A stretch of 64,000 nucleotides of DNA, taken from the NCBI GenBank assembly GCA_002479785.1, contig DLPD01000018.1, forward strand, positions 128,358-192,357, written 5' to 3'. Under the pieces are notes generated by a model. It saw nothing but the letters and a program-made list of their open reading frames with translations, had not been told where the DNA came from and ran no database searches. The DNA is from Cytophagaceae bacterium UBA7467 (GTDB lineage: Bacteria; Bacteroidota; Bacteroidia; Cytophagales; Spirosomataceae). Positions 60,565-64,000 of the stretch are shown one piece after another. Within the stretch, counting starts at the first letter, position 1. The number at the start of each line of letters is the position of its first letter. The position numbers and the translations under genes were made by a program.

Positions 60565-61167
60565 ATGAAAAAAGGACTATTATTAATTGCTTTCAGTTTT
60601 AGTGTTTTTGCACAAATGAACAAGGCGGTGAGCCTGATAGACGGGATGCAAAAGAAATACAAGGCAATGGGCTCATTCTCCGCTAACTTCACCTACCAGA
60701 CCGAAGGAGCAGCTACTATGTCAGGATCAATCACCGTTAAGGGTACGAAGTTTCGTTTAAAAACGGCTGGCCAAGAGATCTTTAATAATGGAAAAGAAGT
60801 AGCCACCTACATCAAAGAAATCAATGAGGTAAACATCTCTAGTTTTGATCCCTCAGAGGGTGATTTAAATCCAGCTAAAATCTATTCATTTGATAAGAAA
60901 GCTTACAAGATCTCCTTAAAAGGCGAATCAGCTGGCATCTCTACGGTAGAGTTAGCACCTGTAGCAAAAGGTACTCAGGTGAAGAGTATCGCCCTTAAAA
61001 TTGCTACGGCTGATCTATCAGTTAGTGAATGGACAATCATCAATAAGGCAGGTAAGAAACAGCACTTCAAAGTGGCAAAATTAAACCCGAAAGCAAATGC
61101 TGATGACAAGTTCTTCAATTTCGACAAGAAAGCCTTTCCAGGGGTAGAAGTGAACGACTTACGGTAA
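60565..61167 (+). CDS. lolA: Outer-membrane lipoprotein carrier protein LolA-like
   Basis: 200 residues with signal peptide MKKGLLLIAFSFSVFA. It has the LolA beta-sandwich pattern: MQKKYKAMGSFSANFTYQTEG, GSITVKGTKFRLKT, GQEIFNNGKEVATYIKEINEVNIS, and KIYSFDKKAYKISL. It carries lipoproteins across the periplasm. The one-base gap after ftsK is the usual ftsK-lolA arrangement. A terminator follows. Confidence 0.9.
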   Translation: MKKGLLLIAFSFSVFAQMNKAVSLIDGMQKKYKAMGSFSANFTYQTEGAATMSGSITVKGTKFRLKTAGQEIFNNGKEVATYIKEINEVNISSFDPSEGDLNPAKIYSFDKKAYKISLKGESAGISTVELAPVAKGTQVKSIALKIATADLSVSEWTIINKAGKKQHFKVAKLNPKANADDKFFNFDKKAFPGVEVNDLR

Positions 61168-61190
61168 AATTCACTTTCAAGCATGTAAAA

Positions 61191-61218
61191 AAAAGGCCTC
61201 TCGAAAGAAAGGCCTTTT
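61191..61218. terminator. Bidirectional terminator between lolA and purQ
   Basis: AAAAGGCCT (61191-61199) pairs with AGGCCTTTT (61210-61218), with a ten-base loop. A-runs on the left and T on the right let it act for both convergent genes. Confidence 0.85.
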
Positions 61219-61238
61219 CTTGTATGCAGTGTAGAAGA

Positions 61239-61925
61239 TTAAACTGTCTGCAAAATTAATTGCTTCATAATCTCTAATCCATCCGTATTATTCAAATCTG
61301 GATCTGCCGCTCTTTCCGGGTGAGGCATCATTCCGAATACATTTCTGCCTTCATTACAAATACCTGCGATGTTCAAAAGACTACCATTCGGATTAGATTC
61401 CTCTGTTACCTCGCCATGCTCGTCACAGTAGTAGAATAAGATTTGGTCATTTGCTTTCAAAGAGGCCAAAGTCTTCTCGTCTGTAAAATAACGTCCTTCA
61501 GCGTGCGCAATAGGTATTTTGTAGGCTTTATTCGTATCTAATTCTTGAGTTAACAATGAATTATTCGTGGCTGCTTTTAAGTAGATATTCTTCGAAATGA
61601 ATTTCTGAGAATTGTTTCTTAATAAAACCCCAGGTAATAAATGTGCTTCAACTAATACTTGAAAGCCATTGCAAATACCCATTAAATAGCCTCCATTCTT
61701 CGCATGTTCAATTACGTGCTCCATAATTGGGGAAAAACGAGCAATAGCGCCAGAACGCAAGTAATCTCCATACGAGAAGCCACCTGGAACGATAATGAAA
61801 TCGCAGTTTTGTAGATCAGTCTCTTTATGCCAAAGTTTAACAGCCTCATAGCCTAAACTTTGAATGACTCCGACTGTATCGTCGTCACAATTGGATCCTG
61901 GGAATACTACTACACCAAATTTCAT
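61239..61925 (-). CDS. purQ: Phosphoribosylformylglycinamidine synthase, glutamine amidotransferase subunit
   Basis: A 228-residue class I glutaminase that supplies ammonia to PurL in purine synthesis. Seen: FGVVVFPGSNCDDDT at the start, VPGGFSYGDYLRSGAIA, nucleophile Cys in LMGICNGFQVLVEA (about residue 87), and the His/Glu pair in MMPHPERA. The start is ATG 61925 (MKFGVVVFPG); the frame to 62006 overlaps the next gene. A minus-strand -7 box lies at 61949-61956. Confidence 0.95.
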   Translation of the reverse strand: MKFGVVVFPGSNCDDDTVGVIQSLGYEAVKLWHKETDLQNCDFIIVPGGFSYGDYLRSGAIARFSPIMEHVIEHAKNGGYLMGICNGFQVLVEAHLLPGVLLRNNSQKFISKNIYLKAATNNSLLTQELDTNKAYKIPIAHAEGRYFTDEKTLASLKANDQILFYYCDEHGEVTEESNPNGSLLNIAGICNEGRNVFGMMPHPERAADPDLNNTDGLEIMKQLILQTV

Positions 61926-61948
61926 ATCTTCTTTGCAATTATTTTGTA

Positions 61949-61956
61949 CAAAAATA
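61949..61956 (-). promoter_or_regulatory. -7 promoter box for purQ
   Basis: Minus-strand TATTTTTG, a full match, 23 bases upstream of the purQ ATG. No clear -33 box. Confidence 0.38.
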
Positions 61957-61993
61957 CGGTTTTTGAATGAAAAATGCAGACCCTCTTGTGCTT

Positions 61994-62476
61994 TTATTTT
62001 AGCCAAAATCCGAGTCTCAACCCAGCTTTGGATTCAAATCCATTTTGCCCAATTCCCGCATTTAAAGAAAAGTCTAGATGGATATGGCTACTGTAGTTTC
62101 GTTGAATACCCCAGACACCTCCTGCAAATAGATTGGTTGCCTCTTCCCCTTTTAAAAATACAAAAGAAGGCTCCGCAAACAATCCGATATAATTACCAGA
62201 AGAAGGAGTGGAGAGACGTCCTTCGTCTCTCCTTTTTTCTAAATTATAATAGTGTCGGTATTCACCTCTCAACATCCATAATTTAGATTGTATACCATTT
62301 GTACTCCCATATCCGATGGAGTTTCCAATCGAAAATTTCAGCGAGTTATTTTCTTGTATTTTCTTCTCTATGGCAATGGAAGGCGTTAAAATAGAGATGG
62401 AATACAATGGCTTGGTTTCTTGTCCTCTTATTTGAAGAGTGACCAAAAGCAGGATAAAAGGGATTAGGAATTTCAT
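61994..62476 (-). CDS. Small secreted / outer-membrane beta-strand protein
   Basis: 160 residues. The signal peptide MKFLIPFILLLVTLQIRGQ is followed by alternating strands (SISILTPSIAIEKKI, LKFSIGNSIGYGS, LRGEYRHYY, YIGLFAEPSFVFLKG, HIHLDFSLNAGIG) ending AGLRLGFWLK. This looks like a small eight-stranded barrel. No named family recognised. The start at 62476 is chosen for the signal peptide. It lies ten bases after the lipoprotein gene upstream, probably co-transcribed. Confidence 0.7.
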   Translation of the reverse strand: MKFLIPFILLLVTLQIRGQETKPLYSISILTPSIAIEKKIQENNSLKFSIGNSIGYGSTNGIQSKLWMLRGEYRHYYNLEKRRDEGRLSTPSSGNYIGLFAEPSFVFLKGEEATNLFAGGVWGIQRNYSSHIHLDFSLNAGIGQNGFESKAGLRLGFWLK

Positions 62477-62486
62477 AGTCTGGAGA

Positions 62487-63455
62487 TTAAAAATGTAAGG
62501 AATAAGTAAGGCCATTTCTTCCCCGGCAAATAGCCGTTCCACTATTTGAAGCCCAATTTAGGGGGACATAATTGAAGGTTTCGTCGATCACTGTTTCGAT
62601 TTTATAATTATCTTGGGTGCTTGCAGAGTAGTGTTTTGAAAAAGGAGTGTAATACTCGAGGAAGTTAATGTCACCTTCCATAGACATAGCTGCACTACTA
62701 TTACCCCAATAATAGGTGAACCAAAAGCGTTGACGCCATTCATGCTTTACGCGGACAGCCAATTTTCGGTAGAAACCAAGGTCTAAAAGGTAAACTTCTG
62801 CGGTAAATCGACACGTTCCTTGCCCCGGATTTTCATAGGTGACTGTATTGCTTTCGACCATGTTCATCGTTTTGCTATTTGTATTTTTGATGCCAGAAGC
62901 AGACTGACTTTGATAAACCGTTGCTTGGGCCACTTTCTCAGGAGATGCGAGGAAATTGACCTTGTTTTGCTCGAAGTCTACCATTCTAATTTGAAAGACT
63001 TTAGAAGGATGGACCTGGTAGACTAGTTCGCCTATTTGTATCAGTCCATCTTTGTTTATCAACCGGCTTAATATGGGGTCGTCCACGATAGGCTGAAGTG
63101 ATTTGTCATCGCCATTACCTACGAGTTTTAGCATGTGTTCAAAACCACTGAGGTCGCCTGATTGCGCTATTTGTGTCAGTGTAAGTGAATCTAATTTGCG
63201 CAATGCCGTTCTTTGTGACTCTAAGAATTGAATGTCGTGCAAAATGCTGGGGTCAGAAGGATTTTTTTGGAATTTTTCGACATAAGTCTGAAAAGCGACT
63301 TGATCTTCAAAGGCTAAAAAGCCATTCGAGTTTAACAAGGTAGGAGCTGAGTTCGCAGGAAGAATGGAGTTAGCTGGGTCCTTAGAGCAAGAAGAGGCCA
63401 TTAAGGTGCAGGCAAATAGGATTGCCACGACATAGGTCGTGTAGTGATTTTTCAT
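62487..63455 (-). CDS. Lipoprotein of unknown function
   Basis: 322 residues. The signal peptide ends ACTLMASSC with the lipid Cys at residue 23, then SKDPANS. Residues about 40-160 are helical (FLAFEDQVAFQTYVEKFQ, LESQRTALRKLDSLTL) and reminiscent of DUF4848-type Bacteroidota lipoproteins. The C-terminal half is beta-rich with aromatic residues (FTAEVYLLDLGFYRKLAVRVKHEW). The family is not known to me. It forms a probable two-gene unit with the small outer-membrane protein. Confidence 0.75.
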   Translation of the reverse strand: MKNHYTTYVVAILFACTLMASSCSKDPANSILPANSAPTLLNSNGFLAFEDQVAFQTYVEKFQKNPSDPSILHDIQFLESQRTALRKLDSLTLTQIAQSGDLSGFEHMLKLVGNGDDKSLQPIVDDPILSRLINKDGLIQIGELVYQVHPSKVFQIRMVDFEQNKVNFLASPEKVAQATVYQSQSASGIKNTNSKTMNMVESNTVTYENPGQGTCRFTAEVYLLDLGFYRKLAVRVKHEWRQRFWFTYYWGNSSAAMSMEGDINFLEYYTPFSKHYSASTQDNYKIETVIDETFNYVPLNWASNSGTAICRGRNGLTYSLHF

Positions 63456-63551
63456 TGTATTAGTGGTTAAAATGTGAGTACTAGGATAAAGGTAGCCTAA
63501 TCTTTGAAAGTTTAGTGCCCACTGATAGAGATTACCAAGTAACTGATAATG

Positions 63552-63586
63552 AAAAAGGCCGCGACTCGAAGAGTCGCGGCCTTTTT
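63552..63586. terminator. Strong bidirectional terminator after ahcY
   Basis: A perfect 16-bp stem (63552-63567 with 63571-63586), loop GAA, A5 at one end and T5 at the other. It lies 21 bases past the ahcY stop on the minus strand. The remaining 63456-63551 shows nothing else. Confidence 0.9.
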
Positions 63587-63607
63587 AAACCGAACAGGAA
63601 GTAAATC

Positions 63608-64000
63608 CTAGTATCTGTAGTGCTCTGGCTTGTATGGCCCTGCTTGAGGAACGCCAATGTATTCAGCCTGCTCTTTCTCTAACTTCTCTAATTTAGCGCC
63701 AATGTGCGCTAAGTGTAAGTAAGCTACTTTCTCATCTAAGTGCTTAGGCAGAATGTACACTTTATTCTCGTAGTTCGCAGAGTTCGCCCAAAGCTCTAAT
63801 TGAGCCAATGTTTGGTTACAGAACGAGTTAGACATCACGAAGGATGGGTGACCCATGGCACAGCCTAAGTTCACTAAACGACCTTCTGCCAATACAATGA
63901 TATTTTTACCATCCACCGTGTACATATCCACTTGTGGTTTGATTTGATCTTTCGTAGAACCGTAGTTGCTGTTCAACCACTCCATATCGATTTCGTTATC
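63608..64000 (-). CDS. ahcY: Adenosylhomocysteinase, C-terminal part
   Basis: The frame is open to the window edge; 130 C-terminal residues are present. The text [48 protein letters not shown] and the final KPEHYRY are diagnostic of SAH hydrolase, including the last-residue tail Lys-Pro-x-x-Tyr-Arg-Tyr used in NAD binding by the neighbouring subunit. It splits S-adenosylhomocysteine to adenosine and homocysteine. The in-frame ATG at 63985 is internal, since DNEID precedes it. Confidence 0.95.
   Translation of the reverse strand, partial: DNEIDMEWLNSNYGSTKDQIKPQVDMYTVDGKNIIVLAEGRLVNLGCAMGHPSFVMSNSFCNQTLAQLELWANSANYENKVYILPKHLDEKVAYLHLAHIGAKLEKLEKEQAEYIGVPQAGPYKPEHYRY

Overview
The window looks like a chromosomal stretch from a member of the Bacteroidota, most likely an aquatic Cytophagales bacterium; any genus-level guess would be inference. 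The evidence is as follows. Many starts are preceded by the Bacteroidota -7 box TAnnTTTG, and there are no clear Shine-Dalgarno sites. One secreted protein ends in a CHU_C-type (gliding / type IX secretion) domain. The window also holds phylum-typical families (DUF4270 lipoprotein, DUF1599, BT_3928-like MauE/DoxX protein, YugP peptidase) and a single-cytochrome sdhC-A-B operon. The DNA is moderately AT-rich and very compact. No gene-free stretch exceeds 300 bases, and no insertion sequence, prophage, CRISPR array or rRNA is visible.

Layout. 1-6.1 kb: a C-terminal tail probably of LysS, a cold-shock protein, a PspC-domain protein, a GT2 glycosyltransferase, an amino-acid permease, and a YbhN-like / rfaE2 / YugP operon. 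6.2-16.5 kb: a GT5 half-protein, a DUF4270 lipoprotein, a nitrilase-type amidase, a GldA-like ATPase, ribBA, a prohibitin-like protein, then mlaF-murB-kdsA (envelope lipid, peptidoglycan, Kdo). 16.5-25.4 kb, minus strand: a HhH outer-membrane protein, a Bacteroidota-specific protein, rnc, fabF, acpP, a ROK kinase, a YkgJ-type protein, tdk and sdhCAB. 25.5-37 kb: a large CHU_C-tailed surface protein, a DCC protein, fabD, tRNA-Gln, a three-gene sugar cluster (PfkB kinase, AGE epimerase, Tat-exported TIM-barrel isomerase), glmM, a cysteine desulfurase and proS. 37-50 kb: a Phe/Tyr-rich lipoprotein with a FadL-like porin, aroK, a MauE/DoxX protein, DUF1599, folP with a class IV aminotransferase, and a tight eight-gene minus-strand run from aroQ to mog. 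49-64 kb: a XerC/XerD recombinase, a four-helix-bundle gene inside an inverted-repeat element, an SDR-tsaE-ald operon, mlaE, a transglutaminase / Anbu / alpha-E operon, pyrD, ftsK, lolA, purQ, two envelope proteins and the end of ahcY.

Most genes are housekeeping genes for envelope building, fatty-acid synthesis, folate, chorismate, riboflavin, pyrimidine and purine synthesis, and respiration. The most unusual signal is a dispersed family of intergenic elements. They are built of heptads of the type AAAGNNN in inverted orientation and are found three times, each time between convergent genes. One copy carries a gene for a four-helix-bundle protein of the 23S-rRNA intervening-sequence / Avd-like family, and it appears to supply the last codons of both flanking genes. 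This resembles an IVS-like mobile element living outside rRNA, with two short gene-less (MITE-like) relatives. Secondary points are an Anbu locus lacking its usual ATP-grasp partner, MlaE and MlaF separated by about 41 kb, several apparently leaderless genes, and five convergent gene pairs that share four-base stop overlaps.
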